Shown: positions 46,554 through 55,691, counted from the first letter of the stretch. The stretch: 64,000 bases of DNA from Hyphomicrobiales bacterium (GCA_947454055.1 CANGIS010000007.1:1-64000); one strand, 5' to 3'. Translations and numbers: made by a program. Notes: generated by a model from the sequence alone, not told the origin.

Positions 46554-47224
46554 GCGGCAGGGGGCGTTGGCGGCTCGAGCACATAGCCCAACCCGCGAAT
46601 GGTCTTGATCACATCAATGCCGAGCTTCTTGCGCAACCGGCCGACGAAAACCTCGATCGTGTTGGAATCACGGTCAAAATCCTGATCGTACAAATGCTCG
46701 ACCAATTCCGTCCGCGAAATGATCCGCCCGACATGATGCATCAGATACGACATCAGCCGGTATTCATGCGAGGTCAGCCGCACCGCCTCGCCGTTGACAA
46801 GCACACGGCCCGAGCGCGTATCGACCCGCACCGGCCCGCAGACCAGATCACTCGAGGCATGGCCAGAGGCACGGCGCACCAAAGCCCGCAAACGGGCCAA
46901 AATTTCCTCGATATGAAACGGCTTGGTCACATAATCGTCCGCGCCCGCATCAAAGCTTTTGACCTTGTCGCTCCAGGCGTCCCGCGCGGTGAGCACCAGC
47001 ACGGGCATGGCCCGTCCGGCCTCCCGCCAGGATTCCAGAACGCTCGCCCCATCGATCTTGGGCAGGCCGAGATCGAGGATCACGGCGTCATAAGGCTCGG
47101 TTTCACCCAAAAACTGGCCTTCTTCGCCGTCAAAAGCGGCATCCACCGCATAGCCGGCCTGGGTAAGGGCTTTGACCAGCTGGCGGTTGAGGTCACGGTC
47201 GTCTTCGACAACGAGCAGTCGCAT
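46550..47224 (-). CDS. OmpR-family response regulator, FeuP-like
   Basis: A 224-residue regulator with receiver domain (EDD at 7-9, Asp51 in VILDLGLPKIDG, Lys in TKPFHIEEI) and winged-helix domain (RLTSHEYRLMSYLMHHVGR, then RLRKKLGIDVIKTIRGLGY). The LGLPKIDG and FHIEEILARLRAL segments are of the PhoP/FeuP type. It is encoded between the PepSY-like gene (26-base gap) and the overlapping kinase gene. In Sinorhizobium FeuP controls envelope and cyclic-glucan functions; transfer of that role is inference. Confidence 0.9.
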   Translation of the reverse strand: MRLLVVEDDRDLNRQLVKALTQAGYAVDAAFDGEEGQFLGETEPYDAVILDLGLPKIDGASVLESWREAGRAMPVLVLTARDAWSDKVKSFDAGADDYVTKPFHIEEILARLRALVRRASGHASSDLVCGPVRVDTRSGRVLVNGEAVRLTSHEYRLMSYLMHHVGRIISRTELVEHLYDQDFDRDSNTIEVFVGRLRKKLGIDVIKTIRGLGYVLEPPTPPAA

Positions 47225-47250
47225 GCGGTATGATCCTGACGGATATCGGT

Positions 47251-47565
47251 CTAGTGGCTTTCCATCGGCTTGCCCGTCACCGCATCGATCTGGACGCGGC
47301 CGAGTTTGCCATCTTTCGTGAGCGTCGTGATTCTATACACGAAACCGGCATCTTTGGGGCAAAGGGATGCGTTGATCACATCACCGCCTGTTTGGGATCG
47401 GGCCGTGCGAAACGCGTAGATTTGCGGCACCACGGCGCCGGAATTGACGAGATGGCGCAGATCCTCGTCCGACAGACAGGCAGGAGCCTCGTCTTCGGCA
47501 TAGGCCGCCACCGGAGCCAGAAGGCTCAGGGCGGCGGCAAAGGTGAACGAGATCACGTTGCGCAT
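47251..47565 (-). CDS. Small PepSY-like periplasmic protein, FeuN-like position
   Basis: A 104-residue exported protein from ATG 47565 with a clear signal peptide (MRNVISFTFAAALSLLAPVAAYA). The mature domain has a pair of cysteines (PACLSDEDLRHLV, NASLCPKD) and ends with the PepSY-like strand GKLGRVQIDAVTGKPM. It is located directly before the regulator and kinase genes. In rhizobia a small periplasmic protein at that position, FeuN, inhibits the kinase, so a sensor-inhibitor role is proposed. The gene lies only 44 bases after the GTA endolysin stop. Confidence 0.8.
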   Translation of the reverse strand: MRNVISFTFAAALSLLAPVAAYAEDEAPACLSDEDLRHLVNSGAVVPQIYAFRTARSQTGGDVINASLCPKDAGFVYRITTLTKDGKLGRVQIDAVTGKPMESH

Positions 47566-47609
47566 GGTTTCTCGATAGGGGGCGTCGCGTGAACGCTTGC
47601 TGAACGACC

Positions 47610-48371
47610 TTACAGCGCCACTTTCTTGGTCGACAGAATTCGGAAAACGGTTGAGGCGATAAAACTGCCTGCCGTCACCACTTGCATGATCGAATCGGTC
47701 AGCTGGCCGGTATCGAGGCCAGCACCATGTCCGGTCAGCGAAAGAATAAGCGCGCCGAAGCCGATAAGGTTCGACCATACGGTACGGCTTTGCAAAAGCG
47801 ATTGGGTCTGATCCACGGAAGGACCTTTCTGAGGTTGAAGGAGGAGGGATGGCGCTGCTTTTCGGGTCAAGCCGAGCGCGTCACGCCGAACGCGTTCGAT
47901 GCGGCTTTCCCAGCCGCGCCCGAACCGGTTAAAAGTCGAAAGCCCGCGCAGCATGGCAAGCCGCGCATCGCAACAGGCTTGGATGACGCAAGCTGCATCG
48001 GCTGCGGCACCCGCGGCCAGAGTTTCGGGGCCGATCACGCCATCGGCCTTGACCTTCAACGCCGCTTGCAGCCAGAGCGTCGCCTGCCGCGGGCCGGAAT
48101 GCACGGCCGCGTCAAAAACCGCATAATCAATGCCTGCGGGTAAATCATCCGCGCGGATCGTGTCCCAATATTTCTGGCGATAGATGGCGGCGGCCTCGTC
48201 TTGCTGAAGTGCCGTGAGTTCCGCCTTGGTCGCTACCCTGCCCCGTACACGGGAGAGCGTTGTCAACGTGATGCCGAAATGGGTCGCACCGCCCGGATCC
48301 GCGGGATCATCGACATAGCCGCCCTCGCTGTCGAAAACGAGACCCAGAACCGTTTGAAACGTCTCTTTCAT
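47610..48371 (-). CDS. GH108 endolysin with C-terminal holin-like segment
   Basis: A 253-residue lysis protein. Residues 1-170 are a glycoside hydrolase 108 muramidase with the catalytic glutamate in DSEGGYVDDPADPGG (Glu16) and THFGIT, followed by a peptidoglycan-binding-like part (VKADGVIGPETLAA). After a linker, residues about 195-253 hold two hydrophobic helices (TVWSNLIGFGALILSLTG and SIMQVVTAGSFIASTVF) and a basic end, resembling small holin/anchor modules. This would tether or release the enzyme at the membrane. Its ATG overlaps the tail protein stop, so it is expressed with the particle genes. Confidence 0.88.
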   Translation of the reverse strand: MKETFQTVLGLVFDSEGGYVDDPADPGGATHFGITLTTLSRVRGRVATKAELTALQQDEAAAIYRQKYWDTIRADDLPAGIDYAVFDAAVHSGPRQATLWLQAALKVKADGVIGPETLAAGAAADAACVIQACCDARLAMLRGLSTFNRFGRGWESRIERVRRDALGLTRKAAPSLLLQPQKGPSVDQTQSLLQSRTVWSNLIGFGALILSLTGHGAGLDTGQLTDSIMQVVTAGSFIASTVFRILSTKKVAL

Positions 48372-49519
48372 GTCCGCGCCTCGAGCGCTTCCACTTTCAC
48401 GAGCAGCGCCTGCACTGCGGCCACCAGCAAGGGCACCAGACGCCCGACATCCACCGATTGGGGGACAAGTTCGCCCGCATCATCGACCGCGTCCTTCTCG
48501 CCGCTCACCGCTTCCGGCACGACTTCGGCCACCTCATGCGCGATAAAGCCATCGACTACGCAATCCGGCTGCGCCTTGAACGCAAAGCGGCAAGGCTTGA
48601 GCCCTGCAATTCGCGCCAGCGCATCGCCCAGCGGCACGCGATCCTGCTTCAACCGATAATCCGAAAGGGTGAGAAAACTCGTGCCCGTCGCCGCGAGCTT
48701 GATCGAGCCAATGGTGGCGCCGCCCTTTCTGAACACCAGCGCATTGGCACTGGCCACCGCCGAGACATCGGAAAGCACGATGCCGGTTGCGGTCGAGCCA
48801 TCAAAATCGCTTTCGAACGCGCCGCCATTGGCCTGCGCCGCGCGCCCCGACAGGAGAAGGTCCATCCGCACGGCGCCGCTCGCCGCATTCGCCACCAGGG
48901 CTTCGCGCCAGACCGAGCCATCGGGGGAGACTTTGAGATGCCAATTGTCATCGCCCGAAAGCCCCGTCTCCGCCCTGCCAGACCAGTTGGACTGATAGAG
49001 CTGCGACGCCGTGTTGCCGCTCGCCTGTTTATTCAGCGTAAACCGGAGATCGCCTGAGCCGCCTTCGCCGGTGCCGCGCGCGGCAAACAAGGCCGAATTC
49101 AGCTTGGCGGCCAGCGTATTATAACCATCCGACGCCGTCCCGATGCCCAGTCCGGTGAGGTTTTGCAGCTGCGCAATCGCATCCGTCAGCTTGCGCCACT
49201 TCGTGCCGTCAAAGGCATAGACGAACCCGTCCGCACCGTTAAAAACGATCCAACCCGCTTTAGGCGTCAGAAACCGCCAGGACTGGCCGTCGAAACTCGC
49301 TAATAGTCCGGCTTGGCCGGCAAAGCTGCCTGTGGGTGCCGTGCCGATCCCGTAGCGATCGCCAGCGGCAGGTGCCGTCGGTGGCGCGTTCTGGCCAAGC
49401 GCCAAAACCGCCATCTGGGTCAAGGCATCAAGGCGGAACAAGGCCTCGTTATGGGTGACGTGTTTTTGCGATTGCGCCGCCGCAAGAAGCGGCAACGCCA
49501 GATTGGCGGTATCGACCAT
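48368..49519 (-). CDS. DUF2793 tail protein with S74 intramolecular chaperone
   Basis: A 383-residue structural protein. The N-terminal ~110 residues are DUF2793 (LLAAAQSQKHVTHNEALFRL, then GWIVFNGADGFVYAFDG), found in fibre-like proteins at the end of GTA and phage tail clusters. The middle is a Ser/Gly/Ala-rich beta region. The C-terminus is a peptidase S74 chaperone (SDYRLKQDRVPLGDALARI, GFIAHEVAEVVPEAV) that trimerises fibres and may cleave itself off. It follows g15 by 33 bases and is a good candidate for a host-contact fibre. Confidence 0.88.
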   Translation of the reverse strand: MVDTANLALPLLAAAQSQKHVTHNEALFRLDALTQMAVLALGQNAPPTAPAAGDRYGIGTAPTGSFAGQAGLLASFDGQSWRFLTPKAGWIVFNGADGFVYAFDGTKWRKLTDAIAQLQNLTGLGIGTASDGYNTLAAKLNSALFAARGTGEGGSGDLRFTLNKQASGNTASQLYQSNWSGRAETGLSGDDNWHLKVSPDGSVWREALVANAASGAVRMDLLLSGRAAQANGGAFESDFDGSTATGIVLSDVSAVASANALVFRKGGATIGSIKLAATGTSFLTLSDYRLKQDRVPLGDALARIAGLKPCRFAFKAQPDCVVDGFIAHEVAEVVPEAVSGEKDAVDDAGELVPQSVDVGRLVPLLVAAVQALLVKVEALEART

Positions 49520-49552
49520 GGAAATGCCTCTCGATCAGGGAATTGAAACCGG

Positions 49553-52500
49553 TCAGCCGACCGGCAAGATCACGTCCAGCGCCGCGCCGCGGCCGACCGT
49601 GTCACTCAACTGGTAAATCCGGACGGCGAGGCCCGTTTGCGGCAAGCCGAAATCCACCAGTTCCTGCGCCGCCGGATAAAGGATCGACGACCCGCCCGAA
49701 CCCGCAAGCGTTCGGATCACCTTGCCCGCTTTGAGCACCTCCATCTCGTAGCGTTCGGTGCCTTCATCCAGCGGAATTTCCGCCGCATCCCAAGCATCGG
49801 AATTGATTCGTGCGCGCCGCATGAAGGACACCGTCACCCCCGAAATGGAGCGCTTGGCCAGAGCATTCATCGGCGAAAGGGGTTTTAGCGCATCGCCCCC
49901 CGCCAGCGTTGTCAAAGCAACCGCGGTGGGGTGCATGTAATCATAGGCGGAAGCCACCACACGCCAGTTCCAGTTTGCTCCCAGCGAGGACGAACCCGAG
50001 GCGATCGGCAGCAAAGCGCTATCCAGCACCACGACTTGGGCGCCCGCTTGCAAGGTGCGCGTTGCCCTTGCCTCGGAACCGCCTAACCCGCGGATTAACC
50101 GGCTCAACCGGTAGGTGTTGCTGGCCACCAGATCGGCTTGAGAAAAGCCGATGACTTCCCACGTCCCGTCCGGTCCTTGCAGGCCGAGCGCCGCCTCACC
50201 CGCCAAGGCCGAAAGATCTCCGGGCGAGGAGAGTTGGCCCGATCCCAGCGCCACCGTCACGGCATTGTCCAAATCCCAACGCCAGAGCGGGCCCGCCCCG
50301 AGAACGCTGGTTGTTACCCCCGTTGTTGCCGGCCGGTTGATGGTTCCAAACATCGACCAGCTCGCACCATCGGGCGAACGCCACACCGTCAGACTACCGG
50401 GCCATGGGTCGGCGGCGGCTGCCAAGGCTTGCAAAACCGGCGTATCGCCCTTGATCGTCGGCACATCGACGACGATGATTTTCGGCTGCCCTGCCACCGT
50501 CGGTGCCTTGATGCCTTGCGGCACCATGCTGCCGGCTGTCAGATCCCCCGACACGACATCAATCGAATGGGCCTCGATTTCCCGCACCCCGCGATCGGTA
50601 ATGCGGTCGATGCGAAATACCCCGGTATGCCCGATCGCATCGAGCGCTAGGCAATCGCCGGGCTCAAGCGCCATCAGCCCGGGACGAACCACCAATTTCG
50701 CGCGCTCGCGTCCGGCCCACGCATCATGCAACATGAAATCCGCCAGCCTTTGCGCATCCGCCCGCGTGGTCACGACCGACGGATCGCTGGTTGTCTCGCG
50801 TTTGCTGGTCACCGCCAAGCGGCGCGAGGCGGCGGTTGCTTGCCGATAATCATTCTCGGAATCAGAAAAGCCGATCCGCACCTCGCGCGGCAATTCGCTC
50901 TCCTGCATCCGCGTAATCGTCGCCAACGCGTTGTTTTTATCCGCGATGACATCGTCGGATTGCAACATCGTGATCACGCGCGGATCATGCCCTACAAACC
51001 GCAGCGAGCCTGTGGAAGCCAGCGCATCAAAGCGATACAAATTGGCCAGAGGTTCCAGTGCCGAACGGGCGGAAGACGGCGCGGTGATCGCATAGCCATC
51101 GAGAAACCCGTCGACGCGAATAGCGTCGGCTGCCACACCGAAATCATCGAGAATAGCGGCGATCAAGCCGTCGGTCGGCAAGCCTTCGAGCCGTCCATTC
51201 AGCCAATGGCCGGTTTGCCAATTGGTCGCGTCGGCCCACGCCCCGCTCATCGACGGAAAAGCGGAAAAAGGCCGAGCATCCCACGCCCAGAGCGCCAACC
51301 GGGATGGGTCAACCATCCGCCCGCCATAGATCGGCGAGACCGGATTATCCGCATGATCGAACTCTGGCGAGGCCGGATCAAACCGCCGCATCACGGCGTC
51401 GATAAACCGGCTTTGAACGAGATCGTCCCGGCTGCCGCGCGAGAAGGGCGGCAAGGCGTTTTCCACCGATTTGGCATCGGGAAAGGCGTTGGGCCCGTTG
51501 CCCCCGCGATCAACCGCGGGACAGCCGAATTCGGTAAACCAGATCGGCTTGGAGGCAGGCACCCATGGCGTCGATACCGCCAGCTCCTTGCCACCGACGC
51601 GTTCGACATGCGGCTTTGACCACCAATTGACGAGATCCTTCTTCCGCCACACCCAAGGCTTGTTCGCCAACCCGTCGGTAATCGGCGTGCGGATCTGCGC
51701 CAGCCGGTCGGCGTCAGACGCATAGTACCAGTCATAGGCCTCGCCGGAAGCAAAGCGCTGCCGGAGATAGTCGGGATCGGCGCTAGAGCGTGCCAGCGCC
51801 GCATCGGCATGGTCTGAACCATCGCGCCAATCGGACACCGGCCAATAGACATCGATCCCCACGGCATCAAGGGCAGGCGAGGCCCAGAGAGAATCAAGCG
51901 GAAACCGCAGATCACCCGATGGCGTCACCCGGGGGCCATATTCGGTCCAATCCGCGCCATAAACGATTTTGGTGCCCGCCCCGAGCACGGCTTTGACGTC
52001 CACAGCCAATGCGGCCAATTGACCGACCGCCGGAAACACGCCCACAGCACTTTCAATACCGGTTAATCCGACGAGTTCAGAGCCGATCAGGAACGCATCC
52101 ACACCGCCCGCCATTCGGCACAGCGTCGCATAATGCAGCACCATGCGCCGCCAGCTCCATTCTTGCGGTCCGGCATAGTGGACGGTTTCGTCCGCTGGCG
52201 AAAAATGCGCGGGCTTCGCCGAGCCGAAAAAGGCCCGCACCTGTTGCGTTGCCAAAGCGTTGCCGTAGGGCGAACCCGCCAACCCCGGGGCGGGATCGCA
52301 TGTCATCCTGCCACGCCAGGGAAAGGCCGGTTGCATCGAGCCCGCCGCATAGGGATTGGGCAAGAGATTGGCCGGCGGAATATCCATCATCGCAAACGGA
52401 TAAAAGGTCACCGCGATGCCGCGTGATTTAAGATAGGCAATCGCCCGCAGCACCGACGCATCCGAGGGCGTGCCGCCATAGGCCGAATTGCCGTCGACCT

Positions 52501-53461
52501 GCGACACCAGCCGCGCATTGCCGCGTTCAAGCCCGTTGACCCGCCACACCGTTTCGACCGTCGCCTTTGACAGGCTATCGACCCGTGGTGCTATCGTGCA
52601 CTTGCCGCAGCGCAAATCATCACCAAACCACGAGACGACAAGCTGCACCGACGTCAGTTCGGGGCATAGCGCGAGAAGCTGATCGATTGACGCGAGAAAA
52701 TCACTCGCATGGGTCAATTCATGGCGGTTTTCGCTCGTCGTTGTCCCCGACCCGTTCGACGTTGTCACCGCGATCGTGTCATAGACAAATTCGCCCGCAC
52801 CGGGAATGAGATTGACCGAGCGGATACGCGTGCGCGGACCATCCACCGGCCGCACGATTTCGAACGAGAATTGCGGCACGCGGTTACCATAATCCGCTAA
52901 CGGCAACCCTTCAAAAACGACATAAGCCAACCCGCGATAGGCGGGCGCATGATCGGCCCCCTCTTTCGCAACGATCAGCGGATCGGGCATTTGTGTTTCA
53001 TCGCCCCGATAGACACGGATCGTCAGTCCGGTCCAGTCGATCAGCTTGCCATTGGCCCAGATGCGGCGAACATAGCCGATCGGCCCTTCACACAATCCAA
53101 CCGCCAGATTGGCCGAATAGGAATAGGTCTGCGTCGTTGATCCGGCAGACCCGCCGCCGCCCTTGCCGCTGCCATTTTTCTGGTCATTGACAATCTCGGA
53201 AAAGCGCGTCGCCCAGATGATCTGACCGCCAAGCCGCACCCGCCCGTAAACGCGTGGAATCGCAGCCCCTTCGGTCGAGGATAGGCCAGCCATTTCGGTC
53301 AGGCGATGACCATCGCGCACTGCTGAGGTGCCGCCAAACAACGAGCGATCCACCGAACTGCCAAACGCTCCGCCAATCGCATTGCCGAGCATGGCGCCCA
53401 TCGGGCCGCCGAGCATTCCGCCAATCGCGCCGCCCGCTGCTTGTAAGACGAGTGTAGTCAT
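49553..53461 (-). CDS. GTA TIM-barrel host-specificity protein (RcGTA g15 type)
   Basis: A 1302-residue baseplate 'megatron'. ATG 53461 has GGAGAG 7 bases upstream and overlaps the g14 stop as ATGA. It opens with a Gly/Ala-rich helix (GGAIGGMLGGPMGAMLGNAI) and a ~200-residue tail-hub region. The GTA TIM-barrel-like domain follows at about residues 420-740, with YGADWTEYG and WFTEFGCPAVDRG recalling glycosidase strands, then Phage-tail_3 and Rcc01698-like C-terminal domains. The protein crosses the baseplate and contacts the recipient surface. The barrel may bind or cut saccharides. Confidence 0.93.
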   Translation of the reverse strand: MTTLVLQAAGGAIGGMLGGPMGAMLGNAIGGAFGSSVDRSLFGGTSAVRDGHRLTEMAGLSSTEGAAIPRVYGRVRLGGQIIWATRFSEIVNDQKNGSGKGGGGSAGSTTQTYSYSANLAVGLCEGPIGYVRRIWANGKLIDWTGLTIRVYRGDETQMPDPLIVAKEGADHAPAYRGLAYVVFEGLPLADYGNRVPQFSFEIVRPVDGPRTRIRSVNLIPGAGEFVYDTIAVTTSNGSGTTTSENRHELTHASDFLASIDQLLALCPELTSVQLVVSWFGDDLRCGKCTIAPRVDSLSKATVETVWRVNGLERGNARLVSQVDGNSAYGGTPSDASVLRAIAYLKSRGIAVTFYPFAMMDIPPANLLPNPYAAGSMQPAFPWRGRMTCDPAPGLAGSPYGNALATQQVRAFFGSAKPAHFSPADETVHYAGPQEWSWRRMVLHYATLCRMAGGVDAFLIGSELVGLTGIESAVGVFPAVGQLAALAVDVKAVLGAGTKIVYGADWTEYGPRVTPSGDLRFPLDSLWASPALDAVGIDVYWPVSDWRDGSDHADAALARSSADPDYLRQRFASGEAYDWYYASDADRLAQIRTPITDGLANKPWVWRKKDLVNWWSKPHVERVGGKELAVSTPWVPASKPIWFTEFGCPAVDRGGNGPNAFPDAKSVENALPPFSRGSRDDLVQSRFIDAVMRRFDPASPEFDHADNPVSPIYGGRMVDPSRLALWAWDARPFSAFPSMSGAWADATNWQTGHWLNGRLEGLPTDGLIAAILDDFGVAADAIRVDGFLDGYAITAPSSARSALEPLANLYRFDALASTGSLRFVGHDPRVITMLQSDDVIADKNNALATITRMQESELPREVRIGFSDSENDYRQATAASRRLAVTSKRETTSDPSVVTTRADAQRLADFMLHDAWAGRERAKLVVRPGLMALEPGDCLALDAIGHTGVFRIDRITDRGVREIEAHSIDVVSGDLTAGSMVPQGIKAPTVAGQPKIIVVDVPTIKGDTPVLQALAAAADPWPGSLTVWRSPDGASWSMFGTINRPATTGVTTSVLGAGPLWRWDLDNAVTVALGSGQLSSPGDLSALAGEAALGLQGPDGTWEVIGFSQADLVASNTYRLSRLIRGLGGSEARATRTLQAGAQVVVLDSALLPIASGSSSLGANWNWRVVASAYDYMHPTAVALTTLAGGDALKPLSPMNALAKRSISGVTVSFMRRARINSDAWDAAEIPLDEGTERYEMEVLKAGKVIRTLAGSGGSSILYPAAQELVDFGLPQTGLAVRIYQLSDTVGRGAALDVILPVG

Positions 53462-53904
53462 GGCCGATCTCTCCGGTCGGGAAAACGAAACGCATAGGCA
53501 AGACGCGCCCGCCACAGCCCCAGCGTGACCTCGGCCACAACAGCCCCTTCATGCGCATGCACCATCGTGTCAGGCCCCGTCGCTATGCCGACATGCTTGG
53601 CGGGCAGATGGTCGCGCCAGCGAAACATCAGCACGTCGCCGGCTTGGCGTTGATCGAGCGGAATGTCCTGCAAATGCCGCCGTGCCGCATCGCGCAACCG
53701 CTCCTCGCCCGGCGGCTCGACCCAGCCCCGCTGATAGGGTCCAGGGTCTTCCGGCTCCTCGCCATAAAGTGCCCGCCACACGCCGCGGATCAGCCCGAGG
53801 CAATCGCATCCCACACCCTTGAGCGAAGCCTGATGCTGATAGGGCGTGCCGATCCATGTCCGCGCCTCGGCGATAATGACGGAGGGTTCGTTGCCATTGC
53901 TCAT
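53458..53904 (-). CDS. NlpC/P60 peptidase of the tail tip (RcGTA g14 type)
   Basis: A 148-residue cysteine peptidase that cuts cell-wall peptides during particle entry. The catalytic Cys is in GCDCLGLIRGVWRALYG and the His in HVGIATGPDTMVHA. The N-terminus has ARTWIGTPYQHQ, standard for this GTA family. It overlaps g13 and g15 by ATGA at both ends, so the tail-tip genes are translationally coupled. Confidence 0.93.
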   Translation of the reverse strand: MSNGNEPSVIIAEARTWIGTPYQHQASLKGVGCDCLGLIRGVWRALYGEEPEDPGPYQRGWVEPPGEERLRDAARRHLQDIPLDQRQAGDVLMFRWRDHLPAKHVGIATGPDTMVHAHEGAVVAEVTLGLWRARLAYAFRFPDRRDRP

Positions 53905-54776
53905 CGGAAGAAACTCCCGCCATCCATACCCGGCGTGCCGTCGCTCACCGTCAGGATAACGAAATCATTGCCCGGCATATGCGGAAAACCACGAAAATTG
54001 ATCGTATTGCCAAAACGGGTCCGGCAGGTCGAAAATTGCTTGTCGCATCCCGCCCTGAGCGACACGCCATCGCCCACCTGTATCGGTAGCCCCATCGGCT
54101 GCCAAAGCGTCAAAACCACGCCACCCGAACGCACCGCTTGCGCCCGAATTTCGACTCTGACTCCCGCGTTGCCGCCGCTGGTAAACCTCACTTGTCCGCC
54201 GGCAAAAAAGCCGTCCGGGAACGAGCCTGCGACACCCACCGATAACCGCCCATCGGTGGAGATCACCGCCCCGTCATAGCGATAGGCAGCGCTATCAAGT
54301 GCTACGCCACATTGGGCATCCCCCAGATCAGCCGAACAACCCAGACGGAACAAACGCCCGCGCTCCTCGTCGAGCTGAAACGACAGGCTGCGGATTTCAG
54401 CCATAAAGGCTTGGCCCATCCGGCGAATTTCGCCGATCGCGCCACGCTCGAGCAACACCCGCTGATCAGGCGTCGTCCAATCGACGAGATAAAGATCGAT
54501 CATCGCCCCGTCATAGCGGCCATTGGCAATATCGGCCTCGGTAATACCGGGCGAGGACAAGGCGCCCGAAGCCTCGCCGCCCGTGATCGCAAAGCCCAAT
54601 TCGGCCTGCATATCGGCGGCCTCAAGCCCCGTTCCGGCGGCATAGGCAACGCCGTCAAAGGAGAGATCGCGGTCATGGTCGGTGAAGCCTAAAACGACCC
54701 CGTCACGGCGGGTCAATCGCCAGCAGCGCGCGGCCGTCATCGCGCCACCCGAAAGGGTTGCGGGTATGGTTCGCAT
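53901..54776 (-). CDS. DUF2163 hub protein (RcGTA g13 type)
   Basis: A 291-residue baseplate hub protein. It shows the DUF2163 N-terminus (TRRDGVVLGFTDHDRDLSF), a central LVDWTTPDQRVLLERG block and the C-terminal Cys-rich segment (LRAGCDKQFSTCRTRFGN then NFRGFPHMPGND). In R. capsulatus GTA the corresponding cysteines bind an iron-sulfur cluster. The gene lies 18 bases after g12, and its stop overlaps g14. Confidence 0.93.
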   Translation of the reverse strand: MRTIPATLSGGAMTAARCWRLTRRDGVVLGFTDHDRDLSFDGVAYAAGTGLEAADMQAELGFAITGGEASGALSSPGITEADIANGRYDGAMIDLYLVDWTTPDQRVLLERGAIGEIRRMGQAFMAEIRSLSFQLDEERGRLFRLGCSADLGDAQCGVALDSAAYRYDGAVISTDGRLSVGVAGSFPDGFFAGGQVRFTSGGNAGVRVEIRAQAVRSGGVVLTLWQPMGLPIQVGDGVSLRAGCDKQFSTCRTRFGNTINFRGFPHMPGNDFVILTVSDGTPGMDGGSFFR

Positions 54777-54794
54777 GATCAGGACTCCGATCGT

Positions 54795-55433
54795 TCAGGG
54801 AATAATTTCGACCAGCGGGATTTTGGGAATTTCACCCGCCACGAAAGCGGCGAAATCGATGCTGAGCTGATCCGTATCAAAGCGCACCGGTACATCGAAC
54901 TGGAAGCCTGCGGTGATGGTTGCCCCCGTCGCGGGCGGCTGGACAAATGTCAGCTTTCCCGAGGTTGCATCGACGTTCACTGCCGCGCCAAGGGCTACTT
55001 CGCTGCCCTTCACCGCCACCCGCACCGAGCCCGCCACCGGCTTCGTTATCGTTCGCACATAGGGCGCAAACGCCCCGCCATAGGTCTTGGTCAATTGAAA
55101 CTGCGTGGTCGTGCCATCGCCCGTGCCGATCACTTGATCCTGCGGCGCAGGCGTTTGCCCGAGACTGCACGATTGAAAGTCGATGCGGTCCCGCCAGCGA
55201 AAGCCATAAAGCCTGCCGCGCCTTTCCTCGAAAAAGTTGACCACACCGGCCAATTCCGTCAGCGTTTTTACGCCCGAGCCGGCATCGTAGGACCGGCGGG
55301 AATCGGCCCAGCGCGCGATGCGTTCCTCGCGGCCCGATCCGGTGATGACGATTTCGGTTTTCCGCTCCGGCCCGCCGCTGCCCGAAAGCGCAACCGAGAT
55401 CGGAAACAAAATATCGTGAAACGCAACAGGCAT
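54795..55433 (-). CDS. DUF2460 distal tail protein (RcGTA g12 type)
   Basis: A 212-residue distal tail ring protein. DUF2460 signatures include FHDILFPISVALSGSGGPER, WADSRRSYDAG, FFEERRGRLYGFRWRDR and the closing FDTDQLSIDFAAF with IPLVEI. It would attach the baseplate to the tail tube. The gene starts 3 bases after the stop of the tail chaperone frame. In R. capsulatus the tape-measure gene g11 lies at this junction; here there is none. Confidence 0.93.
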   Translation of the reverse strand: MPVAFHDILFPISVALSGSGGPERKTEIVITGSGREERIARWADSRRSYDAGSGVKTLTELAGVVNFFEERRGRLYGFRWRDRIDFQSCSLGQTPAPQDQVIGTGDGTTTQFQLTKTYGGAFAPYVRTITKPVAGSVRVAVKGSEVALGAAVNVDATSGKLTFVQPPATGATITAGFQFDVPVRFDTDQLSIDFAAFVAGEIPKIPLVEIIP

Positions 55434-55436
55434 GGT

Positions 55437-55685
55437 TCAACTCCCATCAGCATGGTCGGGAAAGGCGGCCATCAAGGCCGCAAGGGTCGAGCGGTCCGGT
55501 GGCCCCGCCACGTGGCTCAGCGGTCGCGGCAGAGCGGCGGCCAATTCGCGCGGCGTCATGGTCCAGAACGCCTGAGAAGATAGCCGCAGGACACCGAAGC
55601 CGAAGCGCATCGCTTCGTCCCAGGGAAAGGCGCGCGGGTGGGCGGACGCGCCTTTGCCCTCCCCTCCGGATCCTGCGGCGATCAG
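55437..55685 (-). CDS. Tail assembly chaperone, second frame (RcGTA g10.1 type), probably made by -1 frameshift
   Basis: The conserved part reads FPWDEAMRFGFGVLRLSSQ followed by AFWTMTPRELAAAL, a Phage_TAC-type chaperone of ~60 residues. No ATG, GTG or TTG lies in frame between the g10 stop at 55682 and an ATG at 55610 that is already inside the conserved block. The frame is open upstream across the g10 end, and entry from g10 by a -1 slip at 55685-55691 would give a 192-residue fusion with a Gly-rich linker (IAAGSGGEGKGAS). Independent starts at ATG 55610 or ATG 55754 are the alternatives. A GGAGGGGAGGG tract at 55667-55657 has no start codon at useful spacing. Confidence 0.7.
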   Translation of the reverse strand: MIAAGSGGEGKGASAHPRAFPWDEAMRFGFGVLRLSSQAFWTMTPRELAAALPRPLSHVAGPPDRSTLAALMAAFPDHADGS

Positions 55686-55691
55686 GGGTTT
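55682..55691 (-). promoter_or_regulatory. Candidate -1 ribosomal frameshift site in tail chaperone genes
   Basis: The heptamer A AAC CCC (zero-frame codons AAC CCC, minus strand 55691-55685) fits the X XXY YYZ slippery pattern and is followed at once by the UGA stop of g10. GAGG at 55705-55702 lies exactly 10 bases upstream, the spacing of the stimulatory Shine-Dalgarno sequence in dnaX frameshifting. After the slip the -1 frame codes AAA CCC CUG and continues into g10.1. Confidence 0.55.
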
